Shown here: positions 25,343 through 33,984 of the stretch, in pieces
Layout of the letters: the number at the start of each line of letters is the position of its first letter
Position numbering within the stretch: position 1 is the first letter of the stretch
Assembly (NCBI GenBank): GCA_025055015.1
Contig: JANWYQ010000027.1
Coordinates: forward strand, 1 to 38,030
Reading direction: 5' to 3'
DNA: 38,030 nucleotides
Origin: Caldilineales bacterium
GTDB taxonomy: Bacteria > Chloroflexota > Anaerolineae > JAAEKA01
The notes under the pieces: generated by a model
Seen by the model: the letters and a program-made list of their open reading frames with translations, nothing else
What the model was told of the DNA's origin: nothing
The model's database searches: none
Program-made: the position numbers and the translations under genes

Positions 25343-26299
25343 ATGTCCCAAATTGCGATTGCTTCCCAGTTCGACCCAGCGGCAGACCTGGTGCTCTACG
25401 AGGGCGACTGCCTCGATCTGTTGGCGCAAATCCCCGACGGCTTCGTCCAGCTGGTCGTGACGTCGCCGCCCTACAACCTGGGCAAGCCCTACGAATCGCG
25501 GCTCGACATGGCGGAGTACCTGGCTCAGCAGCGGCGGGTAATCGAGGAGTGCGTGCGCGTCGTCAACGACCGGGGCAGCATCTGCTGGCAGGTGGGCAAC
25601 TACGTGGACAACGGCGAGATTGTTCCGTTGGATATCGTGCTGTACCCTATCTTCGCCTCCCTAGGTCTTCACCTGCGCAACCGAATTGTTTGGCACTTTG
25701 GACACGGCTTGCACGCTTCCAGGCGGTTCTCCGGCCGCTATGAGGTCATCCTGTGGTTCACCAAGGGCCATGACTACACCTTCAACCTGGACGCCGTGCG
25801 CGTGCCCCAAAAGTATCCGCAGAAGAAGTACTTCAAGGGACCCAAAAAGGGGGAGCTCTCAGGCCATCCTTTGGGCAAGAACCCGAGCGATGTGTGGGAC
25901 ATCCCCAACGTAAAGGCCAACCACGTAGAGAAGACGATCCACCCCTGTCAGTTTCCCACCGAGCTGGTGGAACGCCTGGTGTTGGCCATGACAGACGAGG
26001 GGGACTGGGTGTTGGACCCGTTCATGGGGGTGGGAACAACGGCCATTGCCGCTCTGATGCACCACCGCAAGGCCATCGGCGCTGAGATTGTTCCGGAATA
26101 CGTGAGCATCGCCAGGGAACGGGTTCGTCTAGCGGAACAAGGAGCGCTTCGCATTCGCCCCATGGCCCGATCGGTGTACGATCCCGACCTGCCGCAGGCC
26201 AACGTTCCGCCGCAGGTTGTGCGGCTAGGATCGGCACCCGTGCAGGCTAAACTCTTTGAGCCACGCGCTCCATACGAGGCCGAGGAGCTCGAGCCGTGA
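25343..26299 (+). CDS. Type II DNA methyltransferase (beta-class order, probable N4-cytosine)
   Basis: Modification half of a restriction-modification pair; 318 residues. The catalytic motif IV is TSPPY (40-44), near the N-terminus, and the AdoMet-binding motif I, DPFMGVGTT (225-233), is near the C-terminus. This order is that of the beta class. SPPY rather than DPPY or NPPY is usual for N4-cytosine enzymes, though some N6-adenine enzymes share it. The target recognition region should be between them (about 100-200). The next gene encodes a BstYI/BglII-like nuclease, so the site is probably RGATCY or a close relative (inference). The nuclease start codon overlaps its stop. It is driven by a strong promoter next to oriC. 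Confidence 0.9.
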   Translation: MSQIAIASQFDPAADLVLYEGDCLDLLAQIPDGFVQLVVTSPPYNLGKPYESRLDMAEYLAQQRRVIEECVRVVNDRGSICWQVGNYVDNGEIVPLDIVLYPIFASLGLHLRNRIVWHFGHGLHASRRFSGRYEVILWFTKGHDYTFNLDAVRVPQKYPQKKYFKGPKKGELSGHPLGKNPSDVWDIPNVKANHVEKTIHPCQFPTELVERLVLAMTDEGDWVLDPFMGVGTTAIAALMHHRKAIGAEIVPEYVSIARERVRLAEQGALRIRPMARSVYDPDLPQANVPPQVVRLGSAPVQAKLFEPRAPYEAEELEP

Positions 26300-26865
26300 G
26301 GGTCGTCTACGAGCACTCGCACTTGGGTGGATCGGAGATTCTCCAGGTCCGTTATCCCGAGCACAACCGTGAGATCTATGAGGTCATTGCGACGGTTACG
26401 GCGAGACGATCCAAACCCCGTCGCGAAAAGACGATGGAGGGACAGGCCCTTTACTCGCCCAGAGACTTGAATCGGCAGTTTCTTGAGGCGTTCAGATCCC
26501 GAGGATACGCCCAACTACGGGACTCTTACACCATCACGGTGCCGAACAGCGAGGTGTCTATTCCGGGAGCGTTCAAACAGATTGACTTCGTAAAGGGAAA
26601 GGTCCTTGTTGAAGTGCAGTTCGGCAAGTACGCGTTCATGTTCTATGACATGGCCAAGTTCCAGTACTTCTTCAACGAAAACAAAGCCGATATCGGTGTC
26701 GAGATTGTCCCTTGCCACGCGCTTCATTCCAGAATGTCTACGGGCGTTTCCTATGGTGAGCAGCTCGTGTACGATATCGAGCGGTTGAAGCGCCACTTCC
26801 CTTCCGTTCCTGTCAAGGTGATCCTGATAGACGTTGACGATCCTGAGCAACCCGAGACGAGGTGA
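26296..26865 (+). CDS. BstYI/BglII-family type II restriction endonuclease
   Basis: Cuts unmodified DNA at a GATC-centred site. The 189-residue protein aligns by eye with BstYI from its first residues: start MRVVYEHSHLGG against MRIVEVYSHLNG, then KTMEGQALYSP, and FVKGKVLVEVQFGKY against FVKDRVAIEVQFGKY. It ends with VGVEI and a STGVSYGE block. The BglII-type active site D-x8-E-x-Q is complete: Asp97, Glu106 and Gln108. BstYI is R^GATCY and BglII A^GATCT, so a related site is likely but the exact one is inference. It starts at GTG (26296), overlapping the methyltransferase stop by four bases. Base composition looks less GC-rich than its neighbours, in keeping with recent transfer. Confidence 0.88.
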   Translation: MRVVYEHSHLGGSEILQVRYPEHNREIYEVIATVTARRSKPRREKTMEGQALYSPRDLNRQFLEAFRSRGYAQLRDSYTITVPNSEVSIPGAFKQIDFVKGKVLVEVQFGKYAFMFYDMAKFQYFFNENKADIGVEIVPCHALHSRMSTGVSYGEQLVYDIERLKRHFPSVPVKVILIDVDDPEQPETR

Positions 26866-26869
26866 ACCG

Positions 26870-27709
26870 ATGACTAGACTCCGCAAAGGCGGGCTCTATA
26901 GAAGCGCGCTGTTGATCTTGGCCGCCTGGGCCCTGGCCGCGTGCGGTGGACCCTCCACCCCGGAGCCGCCGGCTGCGGCCACGGCAACGCCCCTCTTGGC
27001 GCAGCCTGCGGCCGCGGCTGCGCCGACTTCGGCGCCGGCGGAAGCCTCCCCAACGGCCACCGTTGCAGCGGCGCCGGAGCCCACCCACACCCTGACGCCG
27101 ACGGCCGAAGCCACGACGTCGCCATCCCCAGCGGCTGCGGAGACGCCCACGCCGCTCCCTGCGGCGGTCTTCGGCCAGACGGCCGAGGGGCTCTACTTTC
27201 GCGGCAGCCCAGACCCGGCGGCCCTCACGGTGATCAACTACTCCGACTTTCTCTGAGGGGCCTGCCGTGGATACGTGCTATCCACTGAGCCCCAGGTGAT
27301 CGCCGCGTACGTGGACACGGGCAAGGTCCGCTACGTGTACTACCCTATGCTGGACATCGGCGACACGCAAAAGGCCTACGAAGCGGCTGAGTGCGCCGGC
27401 GCTCAGGGGGCCGAGCACTTCTGGTCCCTCCACGACGTGCTGTACGAAGAGCAAGGCCGGCTCTTCCGGCCCAGCACCGACCTATTTGTGGAGCTGGCGC
27501 AGCGGGCCGGGGTGCCCGACCTGGCGCAGTTCCGCCGCTGCGTGGAGAGCGGCCAGTTCGCCGCCAAGGCGACGGAGCTGGACCGGCTGCGCCGCGCCGC
27601 GGGCATCCGCTTGCGCCCCACCCTTAAGGTCGGCGACCAGGTCCTGCCCGGCGCCCAGCGCTTTGAGCGGCTGGCCGAGGTGATAGACGCTGCGCTGGCG
27701 CAGCGATAA
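26870..27709 (+). CDS. Selenocysteine-containing DsbA-like lipoprotein (in-frame TGA at 27254-27256 read as Sec)
   Basis: A membrane-anchored, extracytoplasmic thiol-disulfide oxidoreductase of 279 residues if TGA codes for Sec129. Residues 1-25 form a lipoprotein signal (hydrophobic stretch, lipobox ALAAC, lipidated Cys25). Residues ~28-98 are a Pro/Ala/Thr linker. From ~100 comes a DsbA/thioredoxin_4 domain: VINYSDFL, then U129-G-A-C132 where relatives have CxxC, then VLSTEPQVIAAY, the helical insertion (AEHFWSLHDVLYEE) and the cis-Pro region RLRPTLKVG. The frame is identical before and after the TGA, has no other stop, and similarity continues without a break. A SECIS-like hairpin follows the TGA. 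ACGAGG before ATG 26870 and a 4-nt gap after the nuclease gene suggest cotranscription. Alternative: a recent nonsense change. The tRNA-Sec and selA/selB genes are not in this window. Confidence 0.85.
27257..27293 (+). promoter_or_regulatory. Bacterial SECIS-like hairpin after the in-frame TGA
   Basis: Begins on the base after the TGA. Lower stem GGGGC (27257-27261) with GCCCC (27289-27293); internal loop CTGCC / TGA; upper stem GTGGATA (27267-27273) with TATCCAC (27279-27285), perfect 7 bp; apical loop CGTGC with the G-U pair of bases that SelB recognition needs. There are 17 nt between TGA and loop, in the range for bacterial SECIS elements. Confidence 0.8.
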
Positions 27710-27725
27710 GGCCGCAGAACAACGG

Positions 27726-27757
27726 GACAGGGCGGAGCCAATGGGCTCCGCCCTGTC
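27726..27757. terminator. Perfect 14-bp hairpin after the selenoprotein gene
   Basis: GACAGGGCGGAGCC (27726-27739), loop AATG, and its exact complement (27744-27757). It is 17 nt after the stop codon and is the strongest stem in the window, but no T run follows, so it would have to act as a U-less terminator or as a 3' stabilising stem. Confidence 0.6.
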
Positions 27758-27870
27758 TGCACAAGAAGGGAGCGGTCGTCTGCAGCTTGCGAGGGGCCCC
27801 GCCCGCCCTCGGCCCCAGACAGGGCCCCTCAACGCGGGCCAGTCAGGACAACGGTCGGCGAGCCCAAGGC

Positions 27871-27960
27871 TCACCGCACGTACACCAGCTGGCCGGCCCG
27901 CACGTGGTTGGGGTTGCGAATGCCGCTGGCCTGGGCGATGGCCTTGGCTGGCCTGCCCGC
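27871..27960 (-). pseudogene. C-terminal remnant of a LysM-domain gene
   Basis: The minus-strand frame ending in TGA at 27871-27873 reads AKAIAQASGIRNPNHVRAGQ followed by LVYVR, which is the second half of a LysM (peptidoglycan-binding) repeat at a protein C-terminus. Upstream (to the right) the similarity stops abruptly and there is no N-terminal half, start or signal peptide. It looks like the stump of a deleted gene. Confidence 0.55.
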
Positions 27961-27984
27961 CGACTTCGCGCCGCGACAGGTGTC

Positions 27985-28233
27985 GTCACCGGAGGCTGCC
28001 CCCATATCGCCTCCCCCGTGCTCCTCGACCACTCGGCCAGCGATGAGTTCACGGCTGCGCAGCACTCGGTGGACATCGCCGCGGCGCTGCCCGCTGGGCT
28101 GTGCTACCGCCTCCACCTCACCGGCTGGGGCTCGTCCCACGGCCAGTCGGTGGACGACAACCTGCCCGGGTATCAGGCGCTCATTCGGGAGTTCCTGGCT
28201 GCGTGCGCGCCGCAGTTTGGCGCGCGACTGTGA
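27985..28233 (+). pseudogene. C-terminal remnant of an alpha/beta hydrolase gene
   Basis: The plus frame ending in TGA at 28231-28233 reads IASPVLLDHSASDEFTAA, then LCYRLHLTGWGSSHGQS, then NLPGYQALIREFL. This is the last third of an alpha/beta hydrolase, with the acid (Asp in SASDEF) and the catalytic His (SSHGQS). The nucleophile elbow and everything before it are missing. The frame runs on leftwards into unrelated sequence that overlaps the LysM stump, so the junction of the deletion is at about 27960-27990. Confidence 0.6.
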
Positions 28234-28342
28234 GAAAAGAAAAGAGCGGCGTCCCACCGAGAGGGCAGTGGAACGCCGCTGCAGCAACCGCGCCGGCTAG
28301 AGCTTCTATTCCAAGCAAATGCCTCTTGAGAGGGTGGGCCTG

Positions 28343-28408
28343 CACGAATGACCGGCTGAAGCCTCACGAATGACCGGCTGAAGCCTCACGAATGACCGGC
28401 TGAAGCCT
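28343..28408. repeat. Three perfect tandem copies of a 22-bp unit
   Basis: Units at 28343-28364, 28365-28386 and 28387-28408 are identical (CACGAATGACCGGCTGAAGC plus CT). They are directly abutted without spacers, so this is not a CRISPR array. A GTCC/CTGTCGGG-rich stretch with further short repeats follows to about 28460. Confidence 0.9.
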
Positions 28409-28523
28409 CGAGTCCCTGTCGGGAGGAGTCCCTGTCCTTGTCGGGCGGACAAGGAATGAGCGGTGGGTCGAGCCCTTGGCCGGTGGGTTTGGCTATGTCT
28501 TAAGCCTCCACTCCAAGCGAGGA

Positions 28524-28638
28524 CCATTGACCATTGACCATTAGCCATTGCCCATTGGCCATTGACCATTGCCCATTGCCCATTGGCCATTGGCAATTGA
28601 CCATTGACCATTGCCCATTGGCCATTGACCATTGACCA

Positions 28639-28640
<2 letters not shown>
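28524..28640. repeat. Heptanucleotide tandem array (CCATTGN), about 16-17 units
   Basis: Units are CCATTGA, CCATTGC, CCATTGG and close variants, without interruption, up to CCATTAA at the stop codon of the formate-tetrahydrofolate ligase gene (TAA, plus 28639-28641). Read on the minus strand it can be translated as MVNGQWAMANGQ-like peptides, but that is a by-product of the repeat. Confidence 0.92.
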
Positions 28641-30402
<1,762 letters not shown>

Positions 30403-30425
30403 GATGGTCTCCTTCCTAGAGAGGT

Positions 30426-30467
30426 GGCAGCTCCCTTGCTGCCGCAGTACTTTAGCCTGGTTGCGGC
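30426..30467 (-). promoter_or_regulatory. Two mutually exclusive hairpins in the fhs leader
   Basis: On the minus strand GCCGCA/TGCGGC (plus 30462-30467 with 30441-30446) and GGCAGC/GCTGCC (plus 30438-30443 with 30426-30431) compete for the shared bases 30441-30443. The second stem ends about 11 nt before the AAGGAG. It could be a translational or attenuation switch. It does not resemble the known tetrahydrofolate riboswitch. Confidence 0.35.
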
Positions 30468-30561
30468 GCCTTTCATTTTACGGGCCCCGCGCAGGCCATG
30501 TCCATGACCTAGCGCATATTGGAAGCGCCGGTTGCCCTCGTGGGTCTCGTGGGTCCTGAAC

Positions 30562-30596
30562 GCAAAGAAGGCCGGCGACGCACTGATCGCCGGCCT
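30562..30596 (-). terminator. Terminator after the thioredoxin gene
   Basis: Perfect 10-bp stem (AGGCCGGCGA at 30569-30578 with TCGCCGGCCT at 30587-30596). On the minus strand it is followed by TCTTTGCG, a weak U tract. Confidence 0.65.
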
Positions 30597-30664
30597 GCCG
30601 GTGTTCAGCAGTGAACAGCCTCTTGGCTCTGCCCCTGCGTTGAGCACTGCGTCGGCTCAGGACG

Positions 30665-31045
30665 CTAGCTCAGCAGGTTCTCCAGCTTGCGGGCCAGGTT
30701 GGCGTAGCTGGTCACCCCCACCTGCCGGTCCACCTCCTTGCCGTTCTTGAAGTACAGCAAGGTCGGAATGCCCATGATGCCATAGCGGCCGGGCACGTTC
30801 GGGTTCTCGTCCACGTTGAGCTTGGCCACGACGGCGCGGCCCTGGTAGGCCTCGGCCAACTGCTGCACCGAGGGCGCGATCATGTGGCATGGGCCACACC
30901 AGTCCGCCCACAGGTCCACCACGGCCGGCAGCTCCGATTTGAGGATCACCTCGTCGAAATCGGCATCGGTGACGTGAATAGGCTCCACCTTGGGCTCCGA
31001 GGACGGCTTTGCAGCGCTGGGATTGCTCCTCTTGAACAGGTTCAT
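30665..31045 (-). CDS. trxA: Thioredoxin
   Basis: Cytosolic disulfide reductase; 126 residues. The active site is WCGPC (Cys50 and Cys53), preceded by VVDLWAD, with the cis-proline in GIMGIPTLLYFKNG. An extra N-terminal tail of about 20 polar residues (NPSAAKPSSEPKVEP) precedes the fold; it has no signal peptide features. A GGAG motif (TTTAGGAGA) sits about 7 nt before the ATG. It stands alone, with a terminator downstream and a 237-nt gap upstream. Confidence 0.93.
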   Translation of the reverse strand: MNLFKRSNPSAAKPSSEPKVEPIHVTDADFDEVILKSELPAVVDLWADWCGPCHMIAPSVQQLAEAYQGRAVVAKLNVDENPNVPGRYGIMGIPTLLYFKNGKEVDRQVGVTSYANLARKLENLLS

Positions 31046-31282
31046 GGGTGTCTCCTAAAGCTCCTTAAGGGCGCCGCCCTAGGCAAGCCGGTGCCCGGCG
31101 ACGCTGAGTTCGTGATCGTCTCCTGATGGGACAGAGTACACAGCCCATAAGATGCCAACAGCCAGCCTGCTGGTTTCATCGCCGGACCTCGGGCAGAGCC
31201 TCTCGCCGCTCAGAGGTCCTCGCCGAGGGCCAGGGGGTGGTGTGCCGCCAGGGGACGGGCAAGGCCTCTGCCCTGCGTTCGG
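31046..31282. other. Gap between trxA and lipA
   Basis: No gene is seen. GGACCTC...GAGGTCC with an inner CCTCT/AGAGG (about 31183-31224) is a possible hairpin just after lipA, without a T run. A minus-strand TACTCT near 31133 could be a -10 for trxA, but no proper -35 is found. Confidence 0.35.
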
Positions 31283-32266
31283 TCATTGGACCGCCAAGCT
31301 GACCTCCTGCCTGGCCGGCATGGGCTTCAGGACCAGCTCGTCCGCCTGGCCGTCCGCGTGGTAGGAGGAGCGGACCAACGGCCCCGACTCCACCCACTTG
31401 AAGCCGCGCGCCATGCCCTCCTGGTGCAGGCGGGCAAACTCCTCGGGCGTCCAGTAGCGCTCGATGGGCAGGTGAAAGCGGCTGGGCTGCAGGTACTGGC
31501 CGATGGTGAGGATGTCCACGTCCACGCCGCGCAGGTCGTCCATCACCTGCAGCACCTCGTCGAAGGTCTCGCCCAGGCCGACCATGATGCCGGTCTTGGT
31601 GATGCCGTCGGGGACCATCTCCTTGGCCCGGCGCAGCAGCTCCAGAGACCGAGGATATTTGGCCTGCGGCCGCACCCGGCGATAGAGCCGCGGCACCGTC
31701 TCCACGTTGTGGTTGAGGATCTCGGGCCGCTCGTCCATCACCAGCTTCAGCGCGTCCCAGTTGCCCATGAAGTCGGGGATCAGCACCTCCACGGTGCAAC
31801 CGGGGTGCACGCGGCGGATCTGGCGAATGGTCTCGGCGAAGATGTGCGCGCCGCCGTCGGGCAGCTCGTCGCGGTTGACGCTGGTGAGCACGGCGTGGCG
31901 CAGGCCCATCAGCGCCACGGTCTCGGCCACTCGCCGCGGCTCGTCCTCGTCCAGCGGCGCCGGCCGCCCGGTCTTGATGTGGCAGAAGCCGCAGGAGCGG
32001 GTGCAGGTGTCGCCCATCAACAGGAAGGTGGCGGTGCCGCGGCCCCAGCACTCGCCGATGTTGGGGCACAGGGCCTCCTCGCACACCGTGTGCAGGTTGT
32101 GCCCACGCATGAGCTGCTTGATGCGGCGATAGCCGGGGCTGTCGGGCATGCGCACCCGCAGCCACTCCGGCCGCCGCCCGCGCGTCAGCTGCTCCACCGG
32201 CTCTCGGCCGGGGCGGAAAGGCTTGAGCTCGAGCACTACGCCATCGTTGTTCCTCGCACCGTCCAT
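31283..32266 (-). CDS. lipA: Lipoyl synthase
   Basis: Radical-SAM enzyme that inserts two sulfurs into octanoyl groups bound to E2 and other lipoyl domains. Both Fe-S clusters are intact: the auxiliary cluster cysteines Cys62, Cys67 and Cys73 ([13 protein letters not shown]) and the radical-SAM CTRSCGFC (Cys88, Cys92, Cys95). The C-terminal RSSYHA motif supplies the serine that ligates the auxiliary cluster. The 327 residues are normal. It begins 15 nt after lpdA and is surely cotranscribed; the product acts on the E2 encoded upstream. No lipB is present in the window. Confidence 0.96.
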   Translation of the reverse strand: MDGARNNDGVVLELKPFRPGREPVEQLTRGRRPEWLRVRMPDSPGYRRIKQLMRGHNLHTVCEEALCPNIGECWGRGTATFLLMGDTCTRSCGFCHIKTGRPAPLDEDEPRRVAETVALMGLRHAVLTSVNRDELPDGGAHIFAETIRQIRRVHPGCTVEVLIPDFMGNWDALKLVMDERPEILNHNVETVPRLYRRVRPQAKYPRSLELLRRAKEMVPDGITKTGIMVGLGETFDEVLQVMDDLRGVDVDILTIGQYLQPSRFHLPIERYWTPEEFARLHQEGMARGFKWVESGPLVRSSYHADGQADELVLKPMPARQEVSLAVQ

Positions 32267-32281
32267 CTTTCTACCTTGCCC

Positions 32282-33688
32282 TTAGATATGGATCGCTGCG
32301 CCTTCGACCGCGTGGGCCGCCTCCATTAGCGCCTCCGACAGGGTCGGGTGGGCATGGACGCTGCGCGCGATCTCGTGCGCGGTGAGCTCGTTGTTGCGGG
32401 CCAACACGAACTCCGGCAGCAGCTCGGTCACCTCGGGGCCGATCATGTGCACGCCCAGGATCTCGCCGTAGCGCGCGTCGGAGATGACCTTGACCCAGCC
32501 GGTGCGCTCGTTGAGGCCCAGGGCCTTGCCGTTGGCCTGGAAGGGGAAGCGCCCGACCTTGACCTCGTAGCCGCGCTCCTTGGCCTGGCGCTCCGTAAGC
32601 CCCATGGAGGCCACCTGCGGCTGGCAATAGGTGCAGCGGGGCATGAACAGGTAGTCGTCGTCGGTCAGGCCCTGGGTCTCGTGGCCGGCGATGTGCTCCG
32701 CGGCTACCATGCCCATCGCGCTGGCCACGTGGGCCAGCATCAGCTTGCCGGTGACGTCGCCGATGGCGTAGATGTTGGGCACGCTGGTGCGCATGAACTC
32801 GTCAATCTCGATGAAGCCGCCCTTGCGCTGCCGAACGCCCACCGCCTCCAGCCCCAGGTCCTCCACGTTGGGCTGCACGCCCACAGCCACCAGCGCCTTC
32901 TCGGCGTCGAAGACCACCGCCTCGCCGGTGGCCTCGTTCTTGGCGTGGACCCGCACCCCGTCGGCCGTGCGCTCGATGCGCTCCACGCGGGTGTTGGTGC
33001 GCACGTCAATGCCCATCTTGACGTACACCTTCTCCAGCTCCTGGCTGACCTCCTCGTCCTCCAGAGGCAGCATGCGCGGCAGCATCTCCACCAGGGTGAC
33101 CTTGCTGCCGTAGGCGTTGTGCACATAGGCGAACTCGGTGCCGATGGCGCCGGTGCCGATGATCACGAAGCTCTTGGGCGACTCCTGGAGCACGATGGCC
33201 TCACGATAGCCCAGGATCCGCTCGCCGTCGGTCTCCATGCCGGGGAAGGTACGGTTGCGCGCGCCGGTGGCCAGGACGATGTGGCGCGCCTCCACCGTCT
33301 GGCCGCCTGGCTCCACCACGACGGTGGTGGGGGAGGTCAGCCGCGCCGTGCCCTCGAACACCTGGATGTTGTTCTTGCGCATCAGGAAGCCGATGCCCTT
33401 CACCAGGCGCTGGGAAACCTGGCGGCTGCGCTGGTAGGCCTTCTTGAAGTCGGCGCTGAAGTTGTCGAAGCTGAAGCCGAAGTCCTTGCCTTGCTCCTGG
33501 ATGATGTGCAGCAGCTCGGCGTTGCGCAGGAGGGCCTTGCTGGGAATACATCCCCAGTTCAGGCAGACACCGCCCAGCGCCTCGCGCTCCACCACCGCCG
33601 CCTTCAGGCCGAGCTGCGCAGCCCGGATGGCTGCCACATAGCCGCCCGGCCCACCGCCGATGACAAGCACGTCGAACTGAGAGGTCAT
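32282..33688 (-). CDS. lpdA: Dihydrolipoyl dehydrogenase (E3)
   Basis: FAD enzyme that reoxidises dihydrolipoamide of E2 and reduces NAD+. 468 residues: FAD-binding GGGPGGYVAA at the start, the redox disulfide in CLNWGCIPSK (Cys42 and Cys47), the NAD-binding part (GTGAIGTEFAYVHNAYG), a second FAD contact (YAIGDVTGKLMLAH) and the catalytic pair His447-Glu452 (HAHPTLSEAL). AGAGGA precedes the ATG. It is separated from E2 by 399 nt with repeats, and has its own likely promoter and a long folded leader, so it may be regulated apart from E1/E2. lipA follows. Confidence 0.96.
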   Translation of the reverse strand: MTSQFDVLVIGGGPGGYVAAIRAAQLGLKAAVVEREALGGVCLNWGCIPSKALLRNAELLHIIQEQGKDFGFSFDNFSADFKKAYQRSRQVSQRLVKGIGFLMRKNNIQVFEGTARLTSPTTVVVEPGGQTVEARHIVLATGARNRTFPGMETDGERILGYREAIVLQESPKSFVIIGTGAIGTEFAYVHNAYGSKVTLVEMLPRMLPLEDEEVSQELEKVYVKMGIDVRTNTRVERIERTADGVRVHAKNEATGEAVVFDAEKALVAVGVQPNVEDLGLEAVGVRQRKGGFIEIDEFMRTSVPNIYAIGDVTGKLMLAHVASAMGMVAAEHIAGHETQGLTDDDYLFMPRCTYCQPQVASMGLTERQAKERGYEVKVGRFPFQANGKALGLNERTGWVKVISDARYGEILGVHMIGPEVTELLPEFVLARNNELTAHEIARSVHAHPTLSEALMEAAHAVEGAAIHI

Positions 33689-33700
33689 GGGACGATTCCT

Positions 33701-33789
33701 CTGGGTTGCGGGATGTCGTTTGGGATAAGTTCACGCCGACGGCGCTGTCGCCAGTGTAGCCCGGTTGCCGTCGGCTATCCGCAACCCAG
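33701..33789 (-). promoter_or_regulatory. Folded 5' leader of lpdA
   Basis: In the minus-strand transcript CTGGGTTGCGG (33779-33789) pairs perfectly with CCGCAACCCAG (33701-33711). Nested inside, GCCGACGGC (33767-33775) pairs perfectly with GCCGTCGGC (33735-33743). The long stem closes the whole leader and ends right at the AGAGGA ribosome binding site. This is more than a chance hairpin, but no known riboswitch class is recognised. Confidence 0.65.
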
Positions 33790-33796
33790 TATACCA
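33788..33796 (-). promoter_or_regulatory. Extended -10 promoter for lpdA
   Basis: TGGTATACT on the minus strand: TATACT with the TGN extension, and no good -35. Transcription would start about at 33781, at the beginning of the folded leader. Confidence 0.5.
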
Positions 33797-33856
33797 TCTC
33801 CGCTCACGGCGCGCTATTCTGCACAGGGGACAGCGCGTGACGACGAGGCGCGGGGT

Positions 33857-33966
33857 CAGGCGCCCCCAGGCGCCGACGGTTCGCACGCAAGCACGGAGTT
33901 CGCACGTGGGCGTGCGAACTCCGCCTACCGTCCACCGTTCACCGTTTACCGTTCACCGATCACCGC
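33857..33966. repeat. Dispersed repeat, copy 1 (about 110 bp)
   Basis: Nearly identical to the copy at 33985. It starts CAGGCGCCCCCAGGCGCCGA, contains a perfect 12-bp hairpin (GGAGTTCGCACG at 33895-33906, loop TGGG, complement at 33911-33922) and ends in heptamers of the form ACCGTTC/ACCGTTT/ACCGTCC. Confidence 0.85.
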
Positions 33967-33984
33967 CTCCCTCCCCCGCGGAGC

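Larger units (their letters stand above)
27758..28523. other. Region without intact genes
   Basis: Between the selenoprotein hairpin and the heptamer array there is no intact gene. It holds the LysM and hydrolase remnants, the 22-bp tandem repeat and short GTCCCTGTCGGG-like repeats at 28410-28455. I see no transposase or att site that would explain the decay. Confidence 0.6.

Noticed and set aside
26870-27256. Separate short gene ending at the TGA (128-residue lipoprotein) followed by a second gene from a GTG at 27275
   Set aside because: Both parts are in the same frame, the domain continues across the TGA, the TGA replaces a catalytic Cys, no ribosome binding site precedes 27275, and a SECIS-like hairpin follows. 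One selenoprotein explains all of this better.
28343-28408. CRISPR array
   Set aside because: The 22-bp units are contiguous, with no spacers and no cas genes.
28306-28632. Minus-strand ORF encoding MVNGQWAM-type repeats
   Set aside because: It is a direct translation of the CCATTGN heptamer array; no start context or non-repeat domain.
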